DNA from: UMGS1322 sp900550765
GTDB taxonomy: Bacteria; Bacillota; Clostridia; Christensenellales; QALW01
Direction: 5' to 3'
DNA length: 64,000 bases
Assembly: GCA_958448705.1 (NCBI GenBank)
Contig: CAUDEY010000006.1
Span: forward strand, 1-64,000
Positions 24,817 through 32,793 of the stretch are shown one piece after another. Position numbers and translations under genes: made by a program. How positions within the stretch are numbered: the stretch's first letter is position 1; the number at the start of each line of letters is the position of its first letter. Under the pieces are notes generated by a model. The model had not been told where the DNA came from, did not search any database, and worked only from the letters and a program-made list of their open reading frames with translations.

Positions 24817-25557
24817 TTATTCCCGTGCATACTGCAGGAATTGCTCGCGGCTGCCGCAGAACACGTTTTCATCGATGTAGGGCGTCCGCCCCTCGTACCC
24901 CGGCAGGCGCCGGCGGTTGGTAAACTGCCAGAACGTCCAGGTACGGCCATCGTTTAATCGCGGTTTGGATACGACATTGCGGATCCAGATATCGCAGTTT
25001 TCATACGCGCCGGCAATATACAGCCGATAGGAACGCTCAGTGGCATAGAGGATCGGATCCATCCCATAAAATTCGCGCAGAAGCTGCACCATGCGATCCA
25101 GCTCCGACCGCACCTGTGCCTGTGCAGGCGGATTTTTTTCCGTTTCTCCATAAAACTCCACATCGATCACCGGCGGCAGCATATTCTCCGTTTTTTCTAC
25201 CCGGCTGATGAAATTTTCTGCCTGCTCGGCGCCGGTACGGTCATAGCGAAAAAAGTGATACGCCCCTACGCGCAGGCCGCATCGGGCTGCCTCCGCATAA
25301 TTATAGGCAAAGCGCTCGTCTGCAAACGTCGCGCCTTCGGTAGCCTTGATAAAGGCAAATTCGATTCCCTGCTCGCTTAAAACTTCCCAATCGATCACAC
25401 CCTGATGCGCCGAAACATCCACCCCCCGCACGGGATAGACCTCCCGGGAAGGATTGTTCAGCAAAACGACGCCGTAAAAATACAGAAGAAACACCAGCGT
25501 CACAAGCAATATCTCCGCTAAAAAGCCCAAAAGCAATCCTTTTTTTACACGCGTCAT
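24817..25557 (-). CDS. Membrane-anchored GH25 muramidase (lysozyme family)
   Basis: GH25 enzymes hydrolyse the MurNAc-GlcNAc bond in peptidoglycan. Residues 7-33 form a signal anchor; the GH25 barrel fills the rest: RGVDVSAHQGVIDWE with the conserved N-terminal Asp (D47), EFAFIKATEGATFAD, VGAYHFFRY, PPVIDVEFYG with the catalytic Asp-x-Glu, WTFWQFTNRRRLPGY and DENVFCG. I chose the ATG at 25557 (246 aa) because AGGAGGAAC lies just upstream. No cell-wall-binding repeats are attached. It is downstream of the nuclease-like gene on the same strand by 64 nt. Confidence 0.92.
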   Translation of the reverse strand: MTRVKKGLLLGFLAEILLVTLVFLLYFYGVVLLNNPSREVYPVRGVDVSAHQGVIDWEVLSEQGIEFAFIKATEGATFADERFAYNYAEAARCGLRVGAYHFFRYDRTGAEQAENFISRVEKTENMLPPVIDVEFYGETEKNPPAQAQVRSELDRMVQLLREFYGMDPILYATERSYRLYIAGAYENCDIWIRNVVSKPRLNDGRTWTFWQFTNRRRLPGYEGRTPYIDENVFCGSREQFLQYARE

Positions 25558-25621
25558 GAGTTCCTCCTGCAAAAACGAATTGTTATTTTTTAAATCTTCG
25601 CCGCAACAAAAAAAGAAGGCA

Positions 25622-26329
25622 TCATATGATCTTTTTTATTTGCTTCTCCCCATTATACTGTTCCACTAAGGCGTCATAATCCACAAAGCGCACAATTGAC
25701 CGAATGGGGGCATATATCGAAGCGCTTATCGCATCATCAAAATATTTTCTTCTTTTTTTATCGGCAACGATATAAAATTCCGCTTTAAAATCCTGCAGTT
25801 CATAAAATTTATTGAGTGAATTTTTCATATCGGTGGTATGCTCCACCTCATAAAATGCCCGGGGCATTTTTCTTTCGTTAAACCAAATAACATCCACCGT
25901 TTTGGCTCTTTTTATAATTTCGGCATACGTAAAATTGTAAATTTTTTCTACCGTAGCTATTTCAAAAAGCTTATTTTCCAAAAACAACTTGTTTTTATCC
26001 TGCGGCGGGATATAGGTAGTGCAGCCCCGCCTGTTTCCGATTTCAACAAGAATGCCCTGAAAATACGAATGGGTAAACGTATCCTTGCTTTCTTCACTTT
26101 CCGGTACAATCTTAAATTTCCGCAGCACCGCTTTTTCTTCTGCCTTTAACGCCCATAGCCCCGGCTGAATTCTAAAAAATTCATCATAGGTCTGTACGAT
26201 CCGCCGAATTGTGGCCTCCGGCGTTTTCGTCCCCCACGAAGAAACATCCACCAAAGCGTTCAGCTGCCGAAGCGTCGCATACCCGCCGTTCCTTTTCATC
26301 GCGTCTACTACATACTCTTTTTGCTTCAA
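25622..26329 (-). CDS. Orphan winged-helix plus PD-(D/E)XK nuclease-like protein
   Basis: I do not recognise a named family. From a TTG start at 26329 (AAGGA about 13 nt upstream, uncertain) the product has 235 aa. Residues about 5-65 look like a HARE-type winged helix (YATLRQLNALVD, TPEATIRRIVQ, FFRIQPGLWAL), a module known from restriction-modification proteins. Residues about 85-210 resemble a PD-(D/E)XK fold: VEIGNRRGCTTYIPPQDKNK, then VDVIWF (D146) and FYEVEHTTD (E161, E163), then a strand AEFYIVAD. The usual lysine is replaced by Glu or His. Its base composition looks more AT-rich than its neighbours. No methyltransferase gene is adjacent. It could be a solitary defence or repair nuclease. 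Confidence 0.6.
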   Translation of the reverse strand: MKQKEYVVDAMKRNGGYATLRQLNALVDVSSWGTKTPEATIRRIVQTYDEFFRIQPGLWALKAEEKAVLRKFKIVPESEESKDTFTHSYFQGILVEIGNRRGCTTYIPPQDKNKLFLENKLFEIATVEKIYNFTYAEIIKRAKTVDVIWFNERKMPRAFYEVEHTTDMKNSLNKFYELQDFKAEFYIVADKKRRKYFDDAISASIYAPIRSIVRFVDYDALVEQYNGEKQIKKII

Positions 26330-26411
26330 GTGCCTACCGTCCTTTCCTCTTTCGTCAAATTCAGGCAAATATATTCTTATTATAAAGAAAACGCCGAAAA
26401 ATAGCAATACC

Positions 26412-26443
26412 AAAAAAGAGCTGAAAAAAATTCTCAGCTCTTT
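26412..26443 (-). terminator. Intrinsic terminator of the isomerase pair
   Basis: AAAGAGCTGA (26415-26424) pairs with TCAGCTCTTT (26434-26443), with a T-run following on the minus strand. Confidence 0.8.
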
Positions 26444-26463
26444 CCCGATACAATTTTAAGCGT

Positions 26464-27432
26464 TTACGCCCACCACATTTCGCCCATGGGCTGCGTGCTC
26501 ATGATATCCTTTAAAAACGCAATGGCTTTTTCCAGGCCTTCTTCCACGCTCATGAACATATCCTCATGCTCAATGGAAAGCACGCCGTCATAGCCCACCA
26601 TCCGCAGCATGCTTACAAATTCCTTCCACTTGGCCGTATCCAGACCGTAGCCCACGGTGCGGAACGTCCAGGGGCGGTTGAGCACGTCACTGTAATGGCC
26701 GGTGGAAAGCACGCCCGTTTTGCGGATATTGGCCGTATCCAGATAGGTATCCTTCGCATGTACGTGGTGGATGGCCTTGCCGCCCAGCATCCGCACAGCC
26801 TCTGCCGGGTCCATACCCTGCCAAATTAAGTGGCTGGGGTCAAAGTTCGCGCCGATGGTATCGCCCACGGCCTCCCGCAGGCGCAGCAGCGAAGCGGTAT
26901 TATACACGCAAAAGCCCGGGTGCATCTCGAGGGCAATTTTTTTAACCCCGTGCGCATTGGCAAAAGCAACGGCCTCTTTCCAGTAAGGAATCAGCACCTC
27001 GTTCCACTGATATTCCAAAATATCCGTAAAATCCGGCGGCCAGGAGCAGGTTACCCAGTTGGGAACTTTATCCTCCGGGGATCCGCCCGGGCAGCCGGAG
27101 AACGTAACGACGGTATCCACACCTAAAAGCTGGGCCATCTGCACGGTTTTTTCAAAATCGCTTTGGAACTTCGCGGCCACCTCCGGGTTCGGGTGTACAC
27201 AGTTGCCATGGCAGGAAAGCGCGGAAATTTCAAGTTCATATTTTTTTAAAAGAGCCTTGAGTTCTTCAATCTTTTCGGGCTTGCCCAAATAATTGTCCGG
27301 GTTTACGTGGGTATTGCCGGGGAACCCCCCGTTGCCGATCTCTACCATCTGCACGCCGCGCGCATGCAGCCAGGCAAGAGCCTCCTCCAGGCTTCTGTCA
27401 TACAGCGGAACAGTTAAAACACCAAGTTTCAT
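26464..27432 (-). CDS. Sugar phosphate isomerase/epimerase family (AP-endonuclease-2-like TIM barrel)
   Basis: The 322-aa TIM barrel belongs to the xylose-isomerase-like/AP endonuclease 2 superfamily. Metal-ligand segments are visible: VEIGNG near the N-terminus, LSCHGNCVHP, IALEMHPGFCVYN, IGANFDPSHLIWQGMDP, IHHVHAKDTYLD and LSIEHEDMFM. Family members isomerise or epimerise sugars, inositols or their derivatives. The substrate is not deducible. It follows the second isomerase-like gene by 14 nt on the same strand, and both are divergent from an AraC regulator. Confidence 0.85.
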   Translation of the reverse strand: MKLGVLTVPLYDRSLEEALAWLHARGVQMVEIGNGGFPGNTHVNPDNYLGKPEKIEELKALLKKYELEISALSCHGNCVHPNPEVAAKFQSDFEKTVQMAQLLGVDTVVTFSGCPGGSPEDKVPNWVTCSWPPDFTDILEYQWNEVLIPYWKEAVAFANAHGVKKIALEMHPGFCVYNTASLLRLREAVGDTIGANFDPSHLIWQGMDPAEAVRMLGGKAIHHVHAKDTYLDTANIRKTGVLSTGHYSDVLNRPWTFRTVGYGLDTAKWKEFVSMLRMVGYDGVLSIEHEDMFMSVEEGLEKAIAFLKDIMSTQPMGEMWWA

Positions 27433-27446
27433 AAAAAGACCTCCTG

Positions 27447-28181
27447 TCAGTTAAAAATTTTTTCTATATTTTTCGCGCCGATTGCAACGCTCTCCAGCGG
27501 CGGGCAGGAATATTCCTCCTGCTCCAAAATGCCGATGGAAGTTCCGCGCGCTTCGGCAGCCTGCATAATTTCGCGCCAGGGCAGAATACCACAGCCGAAT
27601 TCGGCATTTTTGCCGTCGTTGCCGTACTCTTTCATATGAATAGAAAGCAAACGCCCGGTATTCTGCTCGATAAACGCTATCGGATCGATACCGGCGGTCT
27701 TGATCCAAAACACATCCGGCTGCAGCTTCAGATCCTGAACCGAGGTGATGTAATCCATACCGCAGGTACCGTTCTCATCCAGGGGCACAAACTCAAAGGC
27801 GTGATTGTGGTAACCGAACTCAAAGCCCTCACGGATAAAGGCTTCCCGCATTTTGCCGATATCCTCTACGGCTCTTTTGGCATCCTCGGTATTTTGGATT
27901 CCGTAATACGGCAGAACAATGTGCCGGTTGCCTACTGCGTGGTTAAATTCCACTTCTTCTTTAAAATGATCGGTAAAGCGGGCATAGCCTACGTGGGAAG
28001 AAACAGCCGTTAAGCCCAGATCCTCCAGCAGCATTTTCATTTCTCTTCCGCCTATGCCGTAGTATCCGGCAAATTCAATGCTTTGAAAGCCCATTGCCGC
28101 AACCTGTTTCAATACTGCAGCCGCATCCTTAGCCGTCTCGTCCCGGAGGGAATACAGCTGCAGCGCAAATCTTTTTTCCAT
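27447..28181 (-). CDS. Sugar phosphate isomerase/epimerase family protein
   Basis: A second, smaller TIM-barrel isomerase/epimerase (244 aa). It opens RFALQLYSLRDE, as many IolE/Hyi-like members do, and carries SIEFAGYYG, YHNHAFEFVP, QPDVFWIKTAGIDP, SIHMKEYG, CGILPWREIM and LEQEEYSC in the expected metal-ligand positions. The ATG at 28181 has AAGGAG 9 nt upstream. It is the first gene of a two-gene operon from the promoter at 28214-28242. Confidence 0.85.
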   Translation of the reverse strand: MEKRFALQLYSLRDETAKDAAAVLKQVAAMGFQSIEFAGYYGIGGREMKMLLEDLGLTAVSSHVGYARFTDHFKEEVEFNHAVGNRHIVLPYYGIQNTEDAKRAVEDIGKMREAFIREGFEFGYHNHAFEFVPLDENGTCGMDYITSVQDLKLQPDVFWIKTAGIDPIAFIEQNTGRLLSIHMKEYGNDGKNAEFGCGILPWREIMQAAEARGTSIGILEQEEYSCPPLESVAIGAKNIEKIFN

Positions 28182-28213
28182 AGCAAGCGCTCCTTTTTCT
28201 GTTCTCATTTTAT

Positions 28214-28242
28214 AGTATAAAGGAAATTTTTTTCTATTTCAA
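28214..28242 (-). promoter_or_regulatory. Sigma-A promoter of the isomerase operon
   Basis: On the minus strand TTGAAA (28237-28242), 17 bp, TATACT (28214-28219). The leader is about 27 nt. Confidence 0.7.
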
Positions 28243-28387
28243 GACGAATCTATATATTTTTAAGACAAATCTTGCGGTTTTAAAATTCCGGCGCTCTCAA
28301 CCCACCCAAGCACCGCAAAAACTATTCTTTTCCTCTTTTCTGTTTTATTAAACAAAGATCTCTTTTTTATGCTTTAACTTTCCATTC

Positions 28388-28448
28388 TTGATTTTACCGT
28401 TAAAATTTGTTATAATCAAAAAAGAAGACGAATAAAAATTATAACAAA
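28388..28448 (+). promoter_or_regulatory. Promoter of the araC-type gene with palindromic operator
   Basis: TTGATT (28388-28393), 17 bp, TATAAT (28411-28416). A perfect 11-bp inverted repeat, TTTGTTATAAT (28406-28416) and its complement (28438-28448), covers the -10 and the early transcribed region with centres 32 bp apart, about three helical turns. That placement fits an autoregulatory operator; this is inference. Confidence 0.65.
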
Positions 28449-28464
28449 ACAAAGGTTTTATCCT

Positions 28465-29298
28465 ATGGAATTTCAAAAGCTCTGCCCCTGTGTCCGTTTT
28501 GCTATGGCCGCACGCCTGCACACCTATCCCCGGGAGGTTCTTGCTTATGACCACCGGCTGTTCTATTGCGCCGAAAAAGCCTTTGCCGTCTCTGCGGACG
28601 GTATCTCCTATGCCGTATCGCCCGGGGACATGCTGTTCCTGCCCCCGGCGGTCCGTTATCGTCTGGATGGCTGCGAGGGCGAGTATCCGGTGCTGCTGTT
28701 CAACTTTGACTTAGATCTTTCTTTTTTGGGGGCGGCTCCGCAGCCGCCTCAGCCGGCAGAAAGCTTTCTGCCGGACCGTCTGCTTTCCCCCCTGCGCATA
28801 GCACCGTTCGATCGGCCGCTTTTGATAAAAAATGCCGCTTTTTTAGAAGAAAGACTGCGCGGCATATGCATGCTGCTTGCAGAAGAACCTCCTCTTTTTA
28901 CGGAATTGGCCTCCGCCGAAATGAAATATATCCTGTTGCAGGCAGCCGCACTGCACCGCGTCTCGGAAAAAAAATATCCTCGAATTTTAGATGAGGTAAA
29001 AAGCTTTTTAGACCGAAACTTTTTAAAAAGCCCCTCCAACGCCGCCATTGCGGCAAAATTCGGCTATCATCCGTATTACCTGAATCAGCTCTTCTGCACG
29101 CAGTTTGGAAAAACACTGCACAGCTATATTACCCAAAAAAAGATTCGCCTAGCCTGCACACTGCTGCTTTCCTCCGATATGAGCGTAAGCGATATCGCCG
29201 ATGCCTGCGGTTTTACCGGCACTGCCTGGTTTTCTGAGACCTTTAAACGCTGCATGGGCGTTTCTCCTTTGGAATATCGCCGCCGGGCACGCCGGTAA
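28465..29298 (+). CDS. AraC family transcriptional regulator with cupin-type sensor domain
   Basis: Residues 1-150 form a cupin-like ligand domain (ISYAVSPGDMLFLPPAVRYRL). Residues about 180-277 hold the two AraC helix-turn-helix motifs (SNAAIAAKFGYHPYYLNQLFC and SVSDIADACGFTGTAWFSETF) ending in GVSPLEYRRR. The total of 277 aa is typical. It is divergent from the two isomerase-like genes, so it probably controls them and itself in response to a sugar or related compound. The Shine-Dalgarno sequence is weak (AAAGG). Confidence 0.88.
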   Translation: MEFQKLCPCVRFAMAARLHTYPREVLAYDHRLFYCAEKAFAVSADGISYAVSPGDMLFLPPAVRYRLDGCEGEYPVLLFNFDLDLSFLGAAPQPPQPAESFLPDRLLSPLRIAPFDRPLLIKNAAFLEERLRGICMLLAEEPPLFTELASAEMKYILLQAAALHRVSEKKYPRILDEVKSFLDRNFLKSPSNAAIAAKFGYHPYYLNQLFCTQFGKTLHSYITQKKIRLACTLLLSSDMSVSDIADACGFTGTAWFSETFKRCMGVSPLEYRRRARR

Positions 29299-29476
29299 AA
29301 ACGGCTGCCTGTGCATAGAATACCATTCCGCTGTTCCTCCAAAAACACAGAACACGCAGCGCTTTCCTGCCGATGCAGCGGGAAGCATTTTGCTTCTGCA
29401 GGCAAGTAAGCGAATAAACCGGATGTTTTTGCGGAAGACTTAAAAAAATGCTTTCTTATATAAAAAAGGTGTTGCT

Positions 29477-30250
29477 ATGAAAAAACTCTCGTTTGAAACC
29501 ACCTGTATTACTGTTAAAAGTCCCCGTTTGCCCAAGGCATTCGACGGCTTTACACTGGTGCATCTTTCCGATCTTCATAACGGAAGCTTCGGCGACGGGC
29601 AAAAACCGCTTTTAGAAGAAATTCTGCGCCAGCAGCCCGATGTCATCGTAGTAACCGGGGATCTGATCGATTCTGAAAAATATTTTCATGCCCTGACGCT
29701 GATCCGCGGCGCGGCGGAGATCGCACCGGTCTTTTATGCTACCGGAAACCACGAGGCGCATACCGCCGGATATCCGCGCTTGGAAAAGGAAATGGCCGCC
29801 TGCGGTGCGCACATTCTCCGCAACACCTATGTAAAGCTTACGCGCAAGAACAGTACAATCCTGCTTGCGGGCGCAGACGATCCCTCTTTTACACCTTACC
29901 GCAAAACCGCAGCGGTTATGAGTGAAAACTTAAAATCGATCCAGCTGGATTATGACTTTTTTACCATTCTGCTTTCTCACCGGCCGGATCTGATAAAAGT
30001 ATACGCCGCTTTTGGCTTTGACGTAGTGCTTTGCGGCCATGCGCACGGCGGACAGATCCGCCTCCCCCGCGGCCGGGGGCTGATTGCCCCCAATCAAGGT
30101 CTCTTTCCCCGCTATACTGCGGGGCTGCACCGAACGGGCCGCACGCAGATGGTGATCAGCCGCGGTTTGGGAAACCGTCTGCTGCCAATCCGGGTCAACA
30201 ATCGTCCTGAACTAATCTGCATCAGGCTTTTGGCCGCCGGAACAGACTGA
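29477..30250 (+). CDS. Metallophosphoesterase (YkuE/YaeI-like)
   Basis: This 257-aa calcineurin-like phosphoesterase has LVHLSDLHNGSFG, VVTGDLIDSE, ATGNHEAH, LLSHRPD and CGHAHGGQIRLP, the full set of dimetal ligands. Its closest known types are the YkuE/YaeI group, some of which act on lipid-linked substrates such as UDP-diacylglucosamine. No N-terminal signal or Tat motif is present, so it is probably cytoplasmic or membrane-peripheral. Ribosome binding site AAAAGGTG is about 7 nt before the ATG. It ends at a bidirectional terminator. Confidence 0.88.
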   Translation: MKKLSFETTCITVKSPRLPKAFDGFTLVHLSDLHNGSFGDGQKPLLEEILRQQPDVIVVTGDLIDSEKYFHALTLIRGAAEIAPVFYATGNHEAHTAGYPRLEKEMAACGAHILRNTYVKLTRKNSTILLAGADDPSFTPYRKTAAVMSENLKSIQLDYDFFTILLSHRPDLIKVYAAFGFDVVLCGHAHGGQIRLPRGRGLIAPNQGLFPRYTAGLHRTGRTQMVISRGLGNRLLPIRVNNRPELICIRLLAAGTD

Positions 30251-30330
30251 CCATGCCGCCTTCTTCCTCAAGGAGAAACACCTTTTCTCTTTTTATTGCT
30301 GAGATTTTTTCTTTTGGGTTTTGTTGATAA

Positions 30331-30368
30331 AAAAGCGCCGCTGCCCTTGAAGGACAGCGGCGCCTTTT
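30331..30368. terminator. Bidirectional intrinsic terminator
   Basis: GCGCCGCTGCCC pairs with GGACAGCGGCGC (30335-30363, one mismatch, TTGAA loop). T-runs lie on both sides, serving the phosphoesterase (plus) and the glyoxalase-fold gene (minus). Confidence 0.85.
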
Positions 30369-30372
30369 GCTT

Positions 30373-30780
30373 TTATTTCACCTGTTTAAAAAATTCAATC
30401 TGTTCCCCGTCCGGCCCTTTGACAAAAGCTACCTGAATGGCCATCGGATAGGGCCGGGAATCCAGCTCCATAATTTTAGGCGCAATATGCGAAACTGCGC
30501 CGGCGGCGACGGCGGTGTCATAGGCTTTTTGTACATCCTCTACGCCTACGGCAAAATGGATCCACTTGCCGTTTTCACTGAACTCGTCTCCCCCGCTGGC
30601 AAAAAGCTCGATTCTTCCGCCGTCGCCGAGGTCCAACATTAAAATTTCTTTTTCGCCTTCTCCCCAGCCGACGACTTCCTTTAGGCCAAGCGCCTTATAG
30701 AAGGCCACTGATTTTTGAAAATCAGCGGCTTTTAAGCCGATGTGATGAAAGCCCATTCCCTGAATGATTTCGTTTGCCAT
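30373..30780 (-). CDS. Glyoxalase/bleomycin-resistance (VOC) fold protein
   Basis: A single VOC domain of 135 aa: GFHHIGLKAADFQKSVAFYKALG, GRIELFASGG, WIHFAVGVEDVQKAYD and VAFVKGPDGEQIEFF show the paired beta-alpha-beta-beta-beta units with conserved His and Glu metal positions. Such proteins act as lactoylglutathione lyases, epimerases, dioxygenases or resistance proteins. The substrate cannot be told. The ATG at 30780 is preceded by AAAGGAGAGATC. A parS-like site lies just upstream of the start. Confidence 0.85.
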   Translation of the reverse strand: MANEIIQGMGFHHIGLKAADFQKSVAFYKALGLKEVVGWGEGEKEILMLDLGDGGRIELFASGGDEFSENGKWIHFAVGVEDVQKAYDTAVAAGAVSHIAPKIMELDSRPYPMAIQVAFVKGPDGEQIEFFKQVK

Positions 30781-30796
30781 AAGATCTCTCCTTTTT

Positions 30797-30812
30797 TGTT
30801 TCACGTGAAACT
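30797..30812. other. parS-like site 1
   Basis: TGTTTCACGTGAAACT matches the ParB/Spo0J-binding consensus TGTTTCACGTGAAACA at 15 of 16 positions. It lies in the spacer between the VOC gene and the GH13 gene. Confidence 0.8.
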
Positions 30813-30863
30813 TTTTTATAGAACGGATTTAGCTCCGCACTCTATACTTTTTTTGTTGGAGAT

Positions 30864-30879
30864 TGTTTCATGTGAAACA
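30864..30879. other. parS-like site 2
   Basis: TGTTTCATGTGAAACA matches the parS consensus at 15 of 16 positions. It overlaps the last codons and stop codon of the GH13 gene, so the site and the coding end share bases. Confidence 0.8.
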
Positions 30880-32793
30880 TTCCCCGAATACCGCGCCGCC
30901 GAAGGGAGGCAGCAGCAGATAGCAGCCGTTTTCACGAACTGTCAGCTGGGTTCCGCCGCCCGTATCAAGAAGCAGCTTCGGTTCGTCCTTAAAATAGGAG
31001 GTGTCCAGCATGGTTTCAATACAATCGTCGGTGGGATTGATTAACACATAACGGAAAGCACAGGCGTACTCCCGGCGAATGCTCAAAAGCGGCCCTGCGG
31101 CTTCCAGCTGCAAGCCGCCTTTGCGGAACGTTTCGTCCCGCATTTCTCCCAGTGCGCGGTACCAAGCCAACAGCTCGGCATCCTCTTTTCCCCATGGATA
31201 GGTCCCGCGGTTAAAGGGATCGGTACAGCCTTGCATACCGGCTTCGTCCCCGTAATAGAGGCAGGGCATGCCGGGCAGCGCATAGAGAATCAGCGCCGCC
31301 AGCTTGTGCAGCGCTTTTGCCCGTATCAGCGCGTCACCGTCTATCCGATAGCGTGCCCTTTCTTCCCGCGAAAGTGCTGCCGTATCCCCTGCAAGACGTG
31401 TGGTGATGCGTTCTACATCGTGGGTAGAGAGAAAGTTCATTAAACTGTAAAAGGTTTGTACCGGATAGTTTTCCCGTAAGGAGAGCACGCGGCGGCAGAA
31501 TTCCTCCGCGCTGAACATATGGGTCAGAAAGCCGATAATCGCCTCCCGAAGCGGATAATTCATTACGCTGTCCAAGCAGCGGCCGAATAAAAATTCCCGC
31601 TGTTTGCCGTAACTGATTTTATTGGCCGCGTCTTCCCAGACTTCGCCCAGAATCAGCGCGTCGCTTTTTTCCTCTTTAACGCAGCGGCGCAGGAGCGCAA
31701 GGAATTCATCCGGCAGTTCGTCGGCCACATCCAGCCGCCAGCCGGACGCGCCGCTTTTCAGCCAGCGTTTGACGATGCTGTTTGGGGAGGAAAGGATATA
31801 TTCCGAATAGGAAGGCGTCATCTCCTGTACGCAGGGCAAGGACCAAACGCCCCACCAGCAATCATACTGATTGGGAAATTCTTCAAAACGGTACCAGGAA
31901 TAATAAGGGGAAGCCTTGGATTGATACGCGCCCACCGACGCATATTGCCCTTCCCGGTTAAAATACCGGCTGTTGCTGCCTGTATGCGAGAATACGCCGT
32001 CTAAAATCACGCGGATCCCCTGTTCTTCTGCGGCGGCGCACAGTTCCTCAAAATCCTGCCGCGTGCCCAGCAGCGGGTCAACGAGCTCATAATCGCCGGT
32101 ATCATAGCGGTGGTTGGAGTATGCCTGAAAAATCGGGTTTAAATAGAGTACTTGTACGTGAAGACTTTTTAAATACGGCAGCTTCTCCTGAATTCCCTTC
32201 AGATTACCGCCGAAAAAATCATCAGCAGGATAATAGCCCTTTTCGGGATCGGGAAGATAGTCCGGCGCTTCGCTCCAGCGGTGATGCAGCCGTTTGCCTT
32301 TACAATCCCCCGCTCCCTGTGCCCGGAAAAAACGGTCGGGGAAAATTTGATACATAATTGCCCCCTGCGCCCATTCGGGAACGGAAAAATCTGCTGCGGC
32401 TACGTTTATCCGATAGCTGTACCGGTAATCCGGCTCTGTGCGCACCGTGCACGGCCCCCCGAGCATATCCTCGGAATTTCCGCAGTACAGTCTGCCTTCG
32501 GAGGTATCGACCCAAAACTGATACCACAGCAGACCGATTGTTTCACATGAAACATTCAGGGAAAATTCCTGCAGAAAATCACCGTAAGGGGTGTGTGTGA
32601 AAAAACGCTGCTTTTCCATGGGAAGCAATCGCTCGGCTTCGTTTTCCCAAAGCCGGAGCGTTACACGCGCAGGCTTGAGCGCCGCACTGACAAAAACCGA
32701 CAGTCTCAGCGTTTCTCCGCACGTTATTGCTCCCTGCGGACAGCGGAACACCGCACTGTGCGAATCAAAGATTATACCCTTGAAAGCTTCCAT
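30868..32793 (-). CDS. GH13 alpha-glucosidic hydrolase (neopullulanase/maltogenic amylase-like)
   Basis: A 641-aa GH13 enzyme. Residues 1-130 form an N-terminal beta-domain like that of neopullulanase or cyclomaltodextrinase. The barrel carries MYQIFPDRF, DGVFSHTG, GWRLDVADE (nucleophile D355), GEVWED (acid/base E384) and FLSTHD (D459), followed by a C-terminal beta-domain. No signal peptide is present, so it acts on cytoplasmic maltodextrins or glycogen. Its start overlaps the glgP end by 22 nt. Ribosome binding site GGGAG is close to the ATG. Two parS-like sites lie within it. Confidence 0.9.
   Translation of the reverse strand: MEAFKGIIFDSHSAVFRCPQGAITCGETLRLSVFVSAALKPARVTLRLWENEAERLLPMEKQRFFTHTPYGDFLQEFSLNVSCETIGLLWYQFWVDTSEGRLYCGNSEDMLGGPCTVRTEPDYRYSYRINVAAADFSVPEWAQGAIMYQIFPDRFFRAQGAGDCKGKRLHHRWSEAPDYLPDPEKGYYPADDFFGGNLKGIQEKLPYLKSLHVQVLYLNPIFQAYSNHRYDTGDYELVDPLLGTRQDFEELCAAAEEQGIRVILDGVFSHTGSNSRYFNREGQYASVGAYQSKASPYYSWYRFEEFPNQYDCWWGVWSLPCVQEMTPSYSEYILSSPNSIVKRWLKSGASGWRLDVADELPDEFLALLRRCVKEEKSDALILGEVWEDAANKISYGKQREFLFGRCLDSVMNYPLREAIIGFLTHMFSAEEFCRRVLSLRENYPVQTFYSLMNFLSTHDVERITTRLAGDTAALSREERARYRIDGDALIRAKALHKLAALILYALPGMPCLYYGDEAGMQGCTDPFNRGTYPWGKEDAELLAWYRALGEMRDETFRKGGLQLEAAGPLLSIRREYACAFRYVLINPTDDCIETMLDTSYFKDEPKLLLDTGGGTQLTVRENGCYLLLPPFGGAVFGECFT
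32539..32554. other. parS-like site 3 (inside the GH13 gene)
   Basis: TGTTTCACATGAAACA matches the parS consensus at 15 of 16 positions. It is the inverted form of site 2 and lies within the coding sequence (around residues 80-85, NVSCETIG). Confidence 0.78.
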
